From the NCBI GenBank assembly GCA_025506515.1, contig CM046443.1, forward strand, positions 24,989,060-25,053,059: a stretch of DNA of 64,000 nucleotides, written 5' to 3'. Both the position numbers and the translations under genes were made by a program. The notes beneath the pieces were generated by a model, which saw only the letters and a list, made by a program, of their open reading frames with translations, was not told the origin of the DNA and searched no databases. This stretch comes from Flaveria trinervia (lineage: Eukaryota > Streptophyta > Magnoliopsida > Asterales > Asteraceae). Shown here one piece after another: positions 23,856 through 34,429 of this stretch; the first letter of the stretch is position 1; each line of letters opens with the position of its first letter.

Positions 23856-26086
23856 TTGAAGAAGACTCAGGAAGGGAAATTTAGTGAGAAGGTTGATGAA
23901 GGGATTTTTCTAGGATACAACATACCGAACAAGAGAATTTATAACAACTCAACGGGTCAAGTAGAGGTGTGGTATAACATTGATGTTCAGAGATACATCA
24001 CACCGCCTGCTGGAAAAGGACTTGCTTACTTCTTCGACTATGATGGATTCTTCAAATCCTTCAATATTCCTTTTTTGCTTCAGAAGACGAGTTGGCAAAC
24101 AAGATGATGTATGATGTCTTGAACACACCGTCTCAAGACTCAACACCATCCAGTTCATAAAGTTCATCATCTACCATTCAGGGGGAGCACTTGAGGTGAG
24201 TGACTATTCCTTTGATGAAGAAAATGTGGAAAATGATCAGGATGCACAGGTTCCTCTTACCTCAAGTCCACAAGCATCTTAATGATGCGTCTGAACCTCA
24301 TACTCCTATTGCCTCAGATTCAACACCAAATGTTCATAATCTTGATTCTGAGGTAGTAGTTCCAACAACTCCCGGCTCACGTCTAAACGTCTATCATCCC
24401 TTGGATAATGTTATAGGAGATGTGAGATCAGGGGTTCAGACTAGAAATCAGCTGTACTCAGCTGATTATGCCTCTATGATGGAAAAGGGATACCTTCACG
24501 ATGGTGCCTACCGCTGCTTTGTGTCTCAGTTTGAGCCAAAGTATGTAAGTGAAGCACTGGATGATGAGGCTTGGGTGAGTGCCATGCAAGAAGAACTTCT
24601 TCAGTTTAAGAAGTTAGGTGTATGGACTCTAGTAGATAGACCTAAAGGTGCAAAAGTCATCGGCACCAAATGGGTCTTAAAATGCAAGAAAGATGATCAG
24701 GGAGTGATCATTAGAAACAAAGCTCGGCTTGTTTTTTAGGGTTTTCGACAAGTTGAGGGTATCGACTACAATGAAGTGTTTGCACCAGTGGCACGGATGG
24801 AAGTAAACCGCATCTTCCTTGCCTATGCATCATATATGAAAATAAAAGTTTATCAACTAGATGTGAAGAGTGCGTTCCTTCATGGTGAGATTCGAGAGAC
24901 ATTGTATGTCAGTCAACCCGAGGGATTTGAGGATCCATATCATCGGGACAGAGTTTACAAACTCGACAAGGCACTATATGGGCTTCATCAAGCTCCAAGG
25001 GCCTGGTATGAGAAACTCTCGACTCATCTTGTGAAACATGGTTTTCGCAGGGGAGTCATTGACTGTACATTGTTTATTAAAGAAAAGGATGGAGATTTAC
25101 TGATGGTACAAATCTATGTCGATGACATAATCTTCGGTTCAAAGAACGAAGAATTATGCCAAGAGTTTGAAGCAGTAATGAAGGCTGAGTTTGAGATGAG
25201 TGCAATGGGGGAGATGAAGTTCTTTCTCGGGTTACAGATGGATTAGACACCAAATGGGATCTTCCTACATTAGACCAAGTATGTAGGGGATATTCTCAGT
25301 CGGTTTGACATGGAGAATGCTTCTACAGCCGGCACTCCACTTGCTACAAACCATGATGTAGCACCAGATGAGAATGGTGATCTGGTAGATGCCACTATGT
25401 ACCGAGGGATGATCAGATCTCTCGTGTACCTCACTGCCTCCCGACCTGATATCATGTATGCTACATGTTTATGCTCACGATATCAGGCAAAGCCTAAGGT
25501 GAACCATCTAATTCGGGTCAAAAGGATTTTTCATTATTTGAAGGTCACACCCACACTTTGGTTGTGGTACCCTCATGATGATGACTTTAAGCTTACAGCG
25601 TATAGCGACTCAGATTACGGCGGATGCAAGATGAACTACAAGTCTACATCAGCAGGGTGTTAGTTCTTTAGAAGAAGATTAGTAACCTGGCAGTGCAAGA
25701 AACAGACCTCGGTTGCATTGTCAACCTGTGAAGCTGAATACGTTGCCGCTGCAAGCTGCTGCTCTCAAATCATATGGATTCAACAGCAAATGCGGGATTA
25801 TGGTTTGCACTTCTCTTTTACTCCAATCTTTGTTGATAACTCTGCTGCAATTGCAGTTACTAAGAACTCGGTCCAACATCCTAAGACCAAACACATCGGT
25901 ATTAAATATCACTTTATACGTGATTGCTTTGAAAAGAACTTAATCAATGTGGTAAAAATAAATACGGATTTTCAACGCACTAACCTCTATACAAAGGAAT
26001 TTGACAAACCACGTTTTTTATATTTGTTAGAGGTCAACGGCATTAAAAAGAAAAGTGAGGTCATTCCTGAAGATGACCATGTATAG
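23856..26086 (+). pseudogene. reverse transcriptase / RNase H of Copia A
   Basis: The region opens with the integrase C-terminal extension (VDEGIFLGYN, 23856-24107). RT runs from EAWVSAMQEELLQF through KVIGTKWVLKCKKDD, VYQLDVKSAFLHGEI and the catalytic YVDD (25115-25126). RNase H includes LTAYSDSDYGGCK, CEAEYVAAASCCS and NSVQHPKTKHIGIKYHFI, ending at 26084-26086. In-frame TAG codons replace expected Gln after RLVF (24737), after LQMD (25244), after the Leu-His of the next motif, and after SAGC (25661). Each looks like CAG turned to TAG. The catalytic motifs are otherwise intact. The last residues EVIPEDDHV match copy B, which fixes the end of pol. Confidence 0.92.
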
Positions 26087-26810
26087 TCCGATGCGTCGTG
26101 TCTAGTTTCTTTTATTTTTTACATTTTTGATTTTACTTTATTTTTATTCTCTTGTCTTTGTTTAGTGATAAATTAGTGTCATTACAATTGGTTTATTTCC
26201 TTACCTATTAAAATCCTAAAACGCTACTCCGTGGTGGTTTTATAATTTTAGGGGGAGAATAGGTTTAGGCAATATAAAAAAAAGGACGAGGGAAAAGAAG
26301 AGGCAAGCTGATAATAATAAGATCGTATGTGTGATACCGATTCGATTTTTGGAATATGATAGTACACAGGTACAAACCATTTGGGACTTTAAAAATTCAA
26401 AATCGAAAAAGATGCAAAGCTCATGTATAAGTCTGTGTAGTCTGTGCAATATAAAAGGAAATATGATAGATAAGCTAGCTACCACTAAGGTAACACAAAG
26501 AGAGTAGACCTAAAGGTTGCTAGACTACAGATGATATGTCGGTAGATTCAACACAATAGATGACTTGACCTTTTGGTCATCTCAAGATTAAACTAAAATG
26601 TTTGACTAGCTGTAACACCTTATCCCTAGTTAACACAATCAACAAGATTCCAATAAGGAGTGACGAGAAAAAGAAACGCCACAATATGTGCGTAAGAGCA
26701 AAGCATGAGCAAAAGCACATAAAAAATGCAATCAAACTGATAACTTATGTTGCTGGTGAGATCTGTGCAAAAAGAATGAAAATGCTTAAACAAGAAGATG
26801 GGTTATGTGT

Positions 26811-26916
26811 CTCTCTACTGTGCGGTGGCACTGACATGAGGATAAGCATAATCTGTATGTTCTAAAACTCATTGTTGTTTGTCTCCTCTCTGTTGTGCGG
26901 TGGCACTGACCTAAGG
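26811..26916 (+). repeat. 31-bp direct repeat pair, 75-bp period (Copia A spacer)
   Basis: Copies at 26811-26841 and 26886-26916 share the core GTGCGGTGGCACTGAC. The same pair with the same 75-bp period is present in Copia B (60413-60443 and 60488-60518). No coding role is apparent. The surrounding spacer from pol (26087) to this point is otherwise AT-rich without an ORF. Confidence 0.85.
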
Positions 26917-27486
26917 ATTGGATTCTCTTTGAAAGTTCTAAGAATAGTCTCTTCTTGAACACTACCCTTCGACCGCTCAAAATCTCCTGAGGAATGTTGA
27001 TTACTATATAAGTGTGGGATCCACAAATGTTGGTTGAAATAAACAAACCTTAAACTGTCACCAAACTATGTTAAAAGTCTGTGTATGGATTTAAGAGAAC
27101 AAGTATACTAACAATCATTGTGGCTATAATTCTTGAAAGTTCAAATCAGTGTGGGGACCTAGGTGTACTAGCATGATTTCCTAGATTTGCTAACTAACTC
27201 CAGATGAAAAAGAAGAATAGAACATCAAAGTCTTTAAATAACATGTCCTGAATGATTTGAATCTCATGTATGATTCCAACTTGAATTAGTCCATGTATGG
27301 TTTAAATGATTGAAGTTGCTCTCTCAGAAAAATTGTTCCTTAGAACTACATCTTAGGAGTTTACCCTCACAAAAACACAAAAACATGTCTTAGTTTTAAT
27401 GTTTCAATTATTATTTCTTTTATTTCTGTACAAAGTTTGTATCAGACTAGGTCATGGAAGTTGATAAGGGACCTTATCATCTAAAA

Positions 27487-27622
27487 GGTCACGACGGATG
27501 CGACCACTCGTGCTTTCAAATAAAATTGGGTCACATCTGAGGTGACAAAATGTTTTAAAAAGATCACGTCTAAGGTGATAAATGGTTTTTTAAAGATTAA
27601 AATGATCATGTCTGAGATGATC
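27487..27622 (+). repeat. array of four short hairpins (Copia A spacer)
   Basis: There are four spaced units at 27487-27505, 27530-27546, 27562-27580 and 27604-27622. Each has stem arms of about six bases around a loop close to GTCTGAG. Unit 2 has GTCAC/GTGAC and unit 4 has GATCAT/ATGATC. The same array in Copia B (61039-61172) shows further compensating pairs. Units 1 and 3 have one or two mismatches. Confidence 0.75.
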
Positions 27623-27691
27623 AAGTGCACATAACGTTTATTCAAAAGTTAAAAGGGTGTAATTTGTAAAATGGTCATAAAGTCAAATTCA

Positions 27692-27975
27692 TGAGTCTGA
27701 CCCATTCACACGAATGGAACATGAGTATGGACCAATCATGCGAATGGACCATACTCACACAATAAACAGACGAATGGACATGAGTATGAACCATTCACCC
27801 GAATGGCTTATCCGAATGACCCATTCGACCGAATGAGAGTGTGCGAATGAGTCAGTCGACCAACTGAGCTCCAGTCGGCCGACTGAAAGTGCACTACTAA
27901 GCCAATTGCCCGATTGAGTTCCATTCGCCAAATGAACAGAGCGAATGAGTCCAGTCGGCCGATTGAGCTCAGATT
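27692..27975 (+). repeat. palindromic-unit array 1 (Copia A, before the internal TATA box)
   Basis: Degenerate units of about 20 bp with the core C(A/T)GTCGGCCGA(C/T)TGA. One unit contains the perfect 14-bp palindrome CAGTCGGCCGACTG (27883-27896). It ends four bases before the TATAAATA box. Confidence 0.85.
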
Positions 27976-27978
27976 CAG

Positions 27979-27986
27979 TATAAATA
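27979..27986 (+). promoter_or_regulatory. candidate internal TATA box (Copia A)
   Basis: TATAAATA, embedded in CAGTATAAATAGG, directly follows the palindrome array. The LTR promoter has the same box after the same kind of array. Copy B keeps the box at 61511-61518. It lies about 690 bp upstream of the accessory ATG. Confidence 0.6.
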
Positions 27987-28343
27987 GGACCACAGTCGAT
28001 CGCATGCAGTTCATCACCTCCAATCTCCCTTATATCGCACATCCTACCGTTATGCTGCCAAAATTTCTTTAGACCTCGATTACACATTCCTATTGATCTT
28101 CTGACGTATGTGTGCATTTATACATGTATAATGTGATGAAATCTCACAGAAATCAGAAGATATGGTGCCCTAATTAGTGATTCACGATTGAAACAAGAAC
28201 CAAACATCTTAATGGATTAATGACCTACTGAAACCAAGTAAAATGTTAAAAATAATGTTATTAGGTTATTAGTTAAGTGATTGCGAGTCTAAAGAACCTA
28301 TGCACAATGTTTAATTTCATGAATTGGTCAAGATTCGAACCTA

Positions 28344-28590
28344 AGTCGACCGAACAGTAGGTCATGCGACTGGTCGTCTGGATGAACTCCAATCGCACGA
28401 TTGAGCTGGCCGAATAGCTCAATCGGCTGAATAAATCATACGAATGAGCTCAGTCGGCCGACTAAACCAATCGCAAAATTAGTCAACCGATTGAACTCAG
28501 TCGCCTGTTCATTCACCCAAATGAGTCTAGTCGTATGACAGTCTAACCGACTGAACACAGTCACATGATTCATTTGCATGAATCAATAAG
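28344..28590 (+). repeat. palindromic-unit array 2 (Copia A, before the accessory ORF)
   Basis: A second block of the CAGTCGGCCGACT-type units lies between the TATA box and the accessory ATG. Copy B has it at 61873-62127. Confidence 0.82.
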
Positions 28591-28650
28591 AATGAATTCT
28601 ATCAAGTTACTTAGAACTGAATTGTGTTATGTGAGTATCTAACGTGTATA

Positions 28651-28665
28651 TATCTTGTGTTACAG
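28651..28665 (+). promoter_or_regulatory. candidate 3' splice site before the accessory ORF
   Basis: TATCTTGTGTTACAG ends at 28665, four bases before the ATG at 28670. Copy B has the matching TGTGTTTTGTGTTACAG ending at 62198 with the same distance to its ATG. A T-rich run ending in ACAG fits a plant splice acceptor. Confidence 0.5.
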
Positions 28666-28669
28666 ATCG

Positions 28670-31600
28670 ATGGCTGATAGATGGTCTATCAATCACAAGC
28701 ACAACATCTGTGCTCATTTAGACCACACAACTCGAAATGGTGTCGAGTTTGAAGAGATCATTGCTTTTCTCAAGCGATCGAGGATACACAAAGCCATCTC
28801 TACCCCATGCACTCCCTATAGGTCTATACACTAGGCCTTCTGGGAGAATGCATCAGTGAATAGATCACAAGAGCCATACAGCATTTGGAGCTCCATCTTT
28901 GGTATGGACATAGAGATTATAGCTGAAGACATTCAGCGTGTACTTGGGTTGGGAGATGATGCTGGATACCCCACCAAGCTACACCCGCTGACAGTGAGAG
29001 GATGCTTTCTGAGGATTAAGTACGCTGGGAACATCAACTCAGGTGTGCTCAACAAGAGAAACCTGTGCCCCCAGTATAAGTACTTGGCACATGTATTCTG
29101 AAATGCATAGCTTCCAGAAGGGGTGGGTTCGACGACCTATCAGACCAGATACAAAATGCCTACGTGGCACTGGTGCTGAACTACCCCTTCAGCTTCTCTA
29201 GCATGCTCTTCTCTTACCTCGTAGAGAATCTGGAGGTAAAGGGAAAAGAGGGTTTTTGTATGTACCCCAGGTTCTTGCAGCTGATTTTTGATGAGAAGCT
29301 GCCCTCGCTTCCAAAGGTGCGCCACGATGCAGTGGCTTTGGAGATCATGGATGATATGACTCTGGGTCATATGAGAGTTTACCGGGGTAAGTAGGTAAAG
29401 CCCCAGGTAAAGAGGCTTATCGGCCATCTGGCCAAGGAGAACTACGTGGCGTAAGTGGCTTCACGTAGACAGCGACTCAGATGATAAGCAGCTACAGCTC
29501 CCAGAGCACGACTCTGATGATGATGATAGCAGGGATGCTGGGCATGAAGGGCCCACTCAACCAAGGGGCCCCACTACTGCTAGTGTATCTCCATCATTTG
29601 GCCCCACTGGAGATGTAGCAGAGACTGCTAGATTCCATCAGGAATTCATACCTGGTGAGGAGGAGGAGGAGTCGGATGAGGAGCCACTAACCGGTACTGT
29701 AGGCAGTAAAGTAATTGCCATAGAACGGGGGCTCAGGGCTGTTGGTGAACGTGTCGGCATGTCAGGAGAGGATGATACTAATCCCACATATGCTCCCGAT
29801 CAGCCGAGTCGTGCCCTAGGGGGAGCATCCTCCTCGAATGGTTCGAGGAAGAAGAGGATGGCTCAGCCCCATGGTATGAAGAAGAAGAAAATAAGGCTTA
29901 CTTTCATTACTACCTCCACCATCACTACTTCTGCCACCACTACTACCACCACAGCTACCACCACTACCATACCACCCACTTTCTCCACTACACATCCACC
30001 CTCCACTACTACAGCCACACCTCCACCAGTGATTCCACCCCCAATCCACATCACCTCCACCACCACTTCAGCTTACCCCTCACCACCCACACACATACCA
30101 CCTCCCATATTCACCACTGCCACCACCACTACTTCTAGCCACCAGGCAGGACCATCATATTCCCCATCCCTTCCCTTAGGATCATCTCTACCTCCAAGTG
30201 GGGTAGAGGAACATCTTTTAGCACTAAATTGTATGGTGCTGAAACTATTAGCAGCCGATGATGAGAAGACTGCTCAACTCAGACAGTTAGTGGAGCTTAC
30301 AACTGCACAATCACAGCACATCTCTCAACAGGCATACCAGATTGAAGAGCAGGCACAGCAAATGGCTGCTCAGAGCCAAGAGATTTCCCAACTCAAGGAG
30401 CAAAATGTGCTATCTACTAGGAAGATTGAGGAGTTGGAGGATGCTAAGAGGACCTCCTGCTCAAACTTAAGGGCACAAAGGATAAGCCTCTGAAGATCAG
30501 AGAGGGAGACGGTGATGATAGTGATGATGATGAGAGTGATGATGAAGATGATGATGGTGATGATGAGGATGGAGGAGATATTGAAGGAGGAGGAGATTCA
30601 TCTGCTTCGGATGCACAGGAAGCTAGTGAGAGGCGGACCAAAAAGACTCAAGATCCAGGTGCCTCGACATCAGCCCCGACAGCAGAAGGACACAGGATCC
30701 AAGACAAGAGTAATATTTAGATGTTTTATTGTTATTTAAACTCATTTGTATTTGGATCATGTATAAAATTTATGTAATGAATGTTTATATGTAATGTAAA
30801 TGGTTATGTCTTGATTATTAATTATTCATTGCTGTGTTGAATGTTTAAATCAAGCAGATCCAGATTTTCAACGAGATGAATATGACATTGCTCCACTCTA
30901 ACAGATCAAGACTCAACTGACATTGATTCTTGATCTGCAAGGTACTGTAAGGAGATCTGTGATGTATACTCCTGAAGAAGGAGAAATCATTCACAATCTC
31001 ACTGATGAGCAACTAGCCGAAATATTCAAGCTGAATGCTGAAGAGATTGTGAAAGATGCCCCTACTGTGAATGTAGGGAGTGATGATGAGCTTCAGGATG
31101 TCGATGAGATTGAGATAGAAGATGTCACTGCTCAACACTATCCATAGTACACTGATAAGGAGGGTTCTGCCATTCCCAATCTGAGAGACACTCTTGTCAG
31201 TGATACTTTTGAGACTCTAGATAGGATGGAACAAGTGTCCAGAAAAGATAAAGATAAGGCCCAAGCCACAGATGCTAAAGTGAACATCAAAAAGGCAGAA
31301 TGGACAGCATGTTTTGAGGAGATAAGAGCCCAACGCAGCGCGTCAACGTCAACTGTCTACACCAAATTGTATAAGGTCAAGAAACATCAAAAGGTGGCAG
31401 GCAGGATCATAGCATGGGCATATTTTGAAGACCTCAATGTTTATGCTATTAAACATGAGAAGGGAATTGAGTATTTCAGGTTTCCAAATGACCTGAAGAC
31501 TCTTCCAGGTTTTGAGCTTAACCAGTTAGCAAAGTTAAAATTGCTATATGTTGACCCTCGTAAGATGTCAGGCTGGTTTGATGCAGCTCTAAAGAGGGAG

Positions 31601-31953
31601 TACCACACCAGATGGGTCAACTTCAAACCTCAACAACCAATGAGGTACATCAGAAGATCTAAGGTTGACACCATAACTGGCAAACCAAAAGTCGTGTTGA
31701 AGTGGAGTCCACAACGTACAATGTCAAAGATCCCACTACGTGGATGCCTCAGGACTTCACTTCACATTTCAAATGGTGGTACTACGATTGGAGAACGGGA
31801 AAGGCCGTGATAGTCTTGAACAGAAATGGTAAAATGGAAACCATAAGGGTGTTTGACCCAATGTGGCTTACCAACTTGACAGCTAATGATGTATATACAT
31901 TATACAAGTGGCCACTGTTCTATGACTCACGAGATATAGTACAAGCTTTATAA
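28670..31953 (+). pseudogene. accessory (post-pol) ORF of Copia A
   Basis: The ATG at 28670 opens MADRWSINHKHNICAHLD. The conserved N-terminal region includes FWENASVNRSQEPYSIWS (about 28848), NLCPQYKYLAHV and YPRFLQLIFDEKLPSLPK (about 29264). Then come an acidic stretch (29500-29700), a basic RKKRMAQPHGMKKKK (29846), a long Thr/Pro-rich linker coded by ACC/CAC repeats (29910-30150), a Gln-rich coiled coil (30210-30440) and an Asp/Glu run (30500-30600). After a candidate intron (30710-30857) the frame resumes, and the C-terminal domain includes KLKLLYVDPRKMSGWFD. Similar ORFs follow pol in Asteraceae Copia elements, usually annotated as hypothetical. I see no membrane segment, so envelope function is not supported. 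TAG at about 28833, a TAA after the intron, and frameshifts at about 29100 and 30450 inactivate it. Confidence 0.78.
30710..30857 (+). other. candidate intron inside the accessory ORF
   Basis: It starts GTAATATTTAG, ends AATCAAGCAG and is 148 bp long and strongly AT-rich, unlike the flanking coding-like DNA. Removing it joins the frame of the acidic region to the frame of the next domain without a shift. Copy B at this point lies outside the window, so no comparison is possible. Confidence 0.5.
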
Positions 31954-32073
31954 TTTCAAAATGTAATACGACTCTGTTTTGCTTTCGAGATAAACACAGG
32001 AGTCACCAAAGAAGCTAAGTACAAGAAATTTGAGGAAATTATGAAAGATGTAAGACAATAGATAGATCTAGGT

Positions 32074-32086
32074 CCAAGGGGGAGTT
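32074..32086 (+). other. polypurine tract of Copia A
   Basis: CCAAGGGGGAGTT directly precedes the 3' LTR. It is the usual plus-strand primer site of Copia elements. Confidence 0.85.
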
Positions 32087-32816
32087 TATTGATACACTTA
32101 TATACCTAGATCCTGATCTCAATGTATTATGTGTTAAATGTCTTGCACTTGTGTAATATTGGGTACTTAATAAAATGATAATGTTTGGTTGTGATTTATA
32201 ATGTTTAATATTTCATTAATGAGTTGTGTAACGCATAGTGACTAGATTATATAGGTTTATGATTGTTTGAATTGATATGCATAATCTTATAATAATGAAT
32301 ACATTCAAACTTGGTTAAGTGAAGTTCTCATGCATCCGACTTGACCATGCGCCCAAACAATGGTCATGCATCCGAATGGCCATGCGACTGAGTGTCCATG
32401 CGCCTAAATAGTCCATACGCCTGAACAGCTTCATGCGTCTGACTCAATCGCACGACTGAACATTCAGTCGTGCGAAGATCAACCGCATGGCTCAATCGCA
32501 CAAATGAACCAAGCTCATGGTTCAGTCGCCCGAATGAGCAACCCTAACCTATAAATACCACCTAATTCATGGAAAAACGTAAGCATAGTACATACTCTGA
32601 CTCCAGACGTACCCTAGCCGTCCAGAAGCCTCTAAGTTCATACTCCAAGTTCATAGAACGATGTAGGTCGATTCCTAATCGATATAGATTCAATCCATTA
32701 TTGTATCTATGTGCGTTCTCACTGATTGGATCGCCAATCAAATAGGATTCCGCACTATTTGGTTTGGTTTAACACGTTAATCAGTTGGTGTTTTGTTCAA
32801 ATACCAGATCCTAACA
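32087..32816 (+). repeat. 3' LTR of Copia A, 730 bp
   Basis: It begins TATTGATACAC (first dinucleotide TG mutated to TA) and ends CAGATCCTAACA. A palindromic-unit array occupies 32332-32545, followed at once by the TATA box TATAAATA (32550-32557). It differs from the 5' LTR by many single bases as well as by the large deletion in the latter. Confidence 0.92.
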
Positions 32817-32821
32817 CCGTG

Positions 32822-33090
32822 CTTGTCAGAAACTGTCTTAAATTTGACCTGCAACGTTCCAGAGTCGTAAGCGGAGATCGTGGAAAAAAATTCCAAGACA
32901 CGGGGGCTTGCTTATAGGGCATGGCCCTGTGATTATGCTTCTGAGGTCCTAAAATTTTTAAAAATTCAAGAAAAATCTATGTACAGGTGTCGTGTTTAAG
33001 TTTTAGGTCTTCGGCGCGACCCTTCCCAACATTTAGTTTTCGTCGGGGCGGAGGTGTAATTCCTTCGAGGGAATTTTGGTTGATTCATCA
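32822..33090 (-). other. Athila-like sequence after Copia A, 3' of pol
   Basis: Continues the host element after the CCGTG TSD. It contains another GC-rich hairpin motif (32900-32932: CACGGGGGCTTGC...GGCATGGCCCTGTG). No ORF is recognised. Confidence 0.5.
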
Positions 33091-34110
33091 TTATATGGTT
33101 TCAAACGATGACTATTTACTTTGAAACTTAAACCCTCGTGGTTACCAATTTCAATGGCACCATTCAGGAATAAAGTTTTTAATCATATAAGGTCCAGACC
33201 AACGTGAATTCAGCTTTCCAGGTAACAAACGCAAACGAGAGTTATACAGTAAGACACATTCTCCTACATTAAATTGTTTTGTGTTCTTTAATCGAGCGTC
33301 TTGGACTCTCCTTGTCTTTTCTTTGTAAACCCTAGTGTTTTCGTATGCTTGTTCTCACAATTCTTCTAATTCGTAAATTTGTAAGAATCGATTCTTTCCA
33401 GCAAGTACTGCTTTAATTTCCCAAAGGCCTTGTACTCTAGTTCCACAGGTAGATGACATGACTTCCCATAAACCAATTTGAAAGGTGTTATGCTGATGCG
33501 AGTCTTAAAGGGTGTTCGAAAAGCCCATAGTGCATCATCTAGTTTGATAGACCAGACCTTGTGGTTTTGACCTACGGTTTTCTCAAGGATTCGTTTGATG
33601 CCTCGGTTAGTTACTTCGGCTTGCCCATTCGCCTGTGGATGATAAGCAGTTGTGAAGCAACAATGCACTCCATAACATGCCATTGCTCTTTCCAGTTGGT
33701 TGTTACAGAATGTGTTCCTCGGTCAATAATTAAATCTTTAGGGTCACTAAAACGAGAGTATAATTTCTTAAGAAATCTGAAAATGTTTCTGGCATCATTG
33801 GTAGGTAGGGCTTGAGCTTCAGCCCATTTTGAGACGTAATCAACTGCTACCAAGATGTAACGATTTCCAAATTACACCGGGAATGGCCCCATGAAATCAA
33901 TACCCCATATATCAAATATCTCACATACTTGAACTGGTTTCTGAGGCATCTCATCCCGTGTTGAGATATTGGTTGCTCTTTGACATGCATCACAGATACG
34001 TACCATGTAGTGAGCATCTTAAGGATCGTGGGCCAGAAAAATCCAGAGTCAAATACTTTCTTGGTTGTTAGGGTTGCTCCATAGTGTCCTCCTATGGGTC
34101 CTTCATGACA
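33090..34110 (-). pseudogene. integrase of the Athila-like element
   Basis: Minus-strand reading gives RICDACQRATN (end of the zinc-binding domain, about 34000), WGIDFMGPF (first catalytic Asp, about 33900), VAVDYVSKWAEAQALP, LIIDRGTHS (second Asp, about 33740) and YHPQANGQAEVTNRG (catalytic Glu present, about 33610). After it come WAFRTPFKTRI and YGKSCHLPVELEYKA, as in Athila integrases. The core is cut by a stop at the glycine-rich loop after FMGPFPV (about 33880) and by frame changes. The tail to about 33090 is weaker. Confidence 0.88.
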
Positions 34111-34429
34111 GTGCCTTAGGATCTATTCTGCTTCGCTTATGTATACGTATCTTCAGATAAGTTAGTCTGCATCGATTCTGAATAGATATGAGTCCTCCCA
34201 ATAGTAATGCTTGATATCAGTAAAGAATTTCTTCTTTTGCTGATATGTCATTCCTTTGAGAAGGATTCCACTTGCCAAGTAATACGCGAAATTGGCAAAC
34301 CAAGGATGTTCATTGATTGAGGATTGGATATGCATAAGGAATTCGTGAGGAAAATTATTGTTTATTGTGGGTTACTCAGTTTGTGAAGGACTTGAATCCT
34401 CAAGACGCGAGAGATGATTGGCCACTAGA

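Larger units (their letters stand above)
18959..32816 (+). mobile_element. Copia retrotransposon A, 13.9 kb, SIRE/Maximus-like with accessory ORF
   Basis: It is bounded by LTRs and a perfect TSD CCGTG (18954-18958 and 32817-32821). The order is 5' LTR, PBS, leader with palindrome array, gag with two zinc knuckles, protease, integrase, RT, RNase H, a 2.6-kb spacer with structured repeats, accessory ORF, polypurine tract, 3' LTR. Integrase before RT defines Copia. The great length, the long gag and the ORF after pol are as in SIRE/Maximus-type elements. Several in-frame stops and frameshifts inactivate it. Visible LTR differences suggest it is not recent. Confidence 0.93.

Noticed and set aside
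29816..30066. Gly/Val- and Trp-rich minus ORFs opposite the accessory gene
   Set aside because: Shadows of the ACC/CAC repeat that codes for the Thr/Pro linker on the plus strand.
28670..31953. Calling the Copia accessory ORF an envelope gene
   Set aside because: Position after pol fits, but I see no signal peptide, membrane anchor or cysteine-rich ectodomain; basic and acidic runs, a Thr/Pro linker and a coiled coil suggest an intracellular protein.
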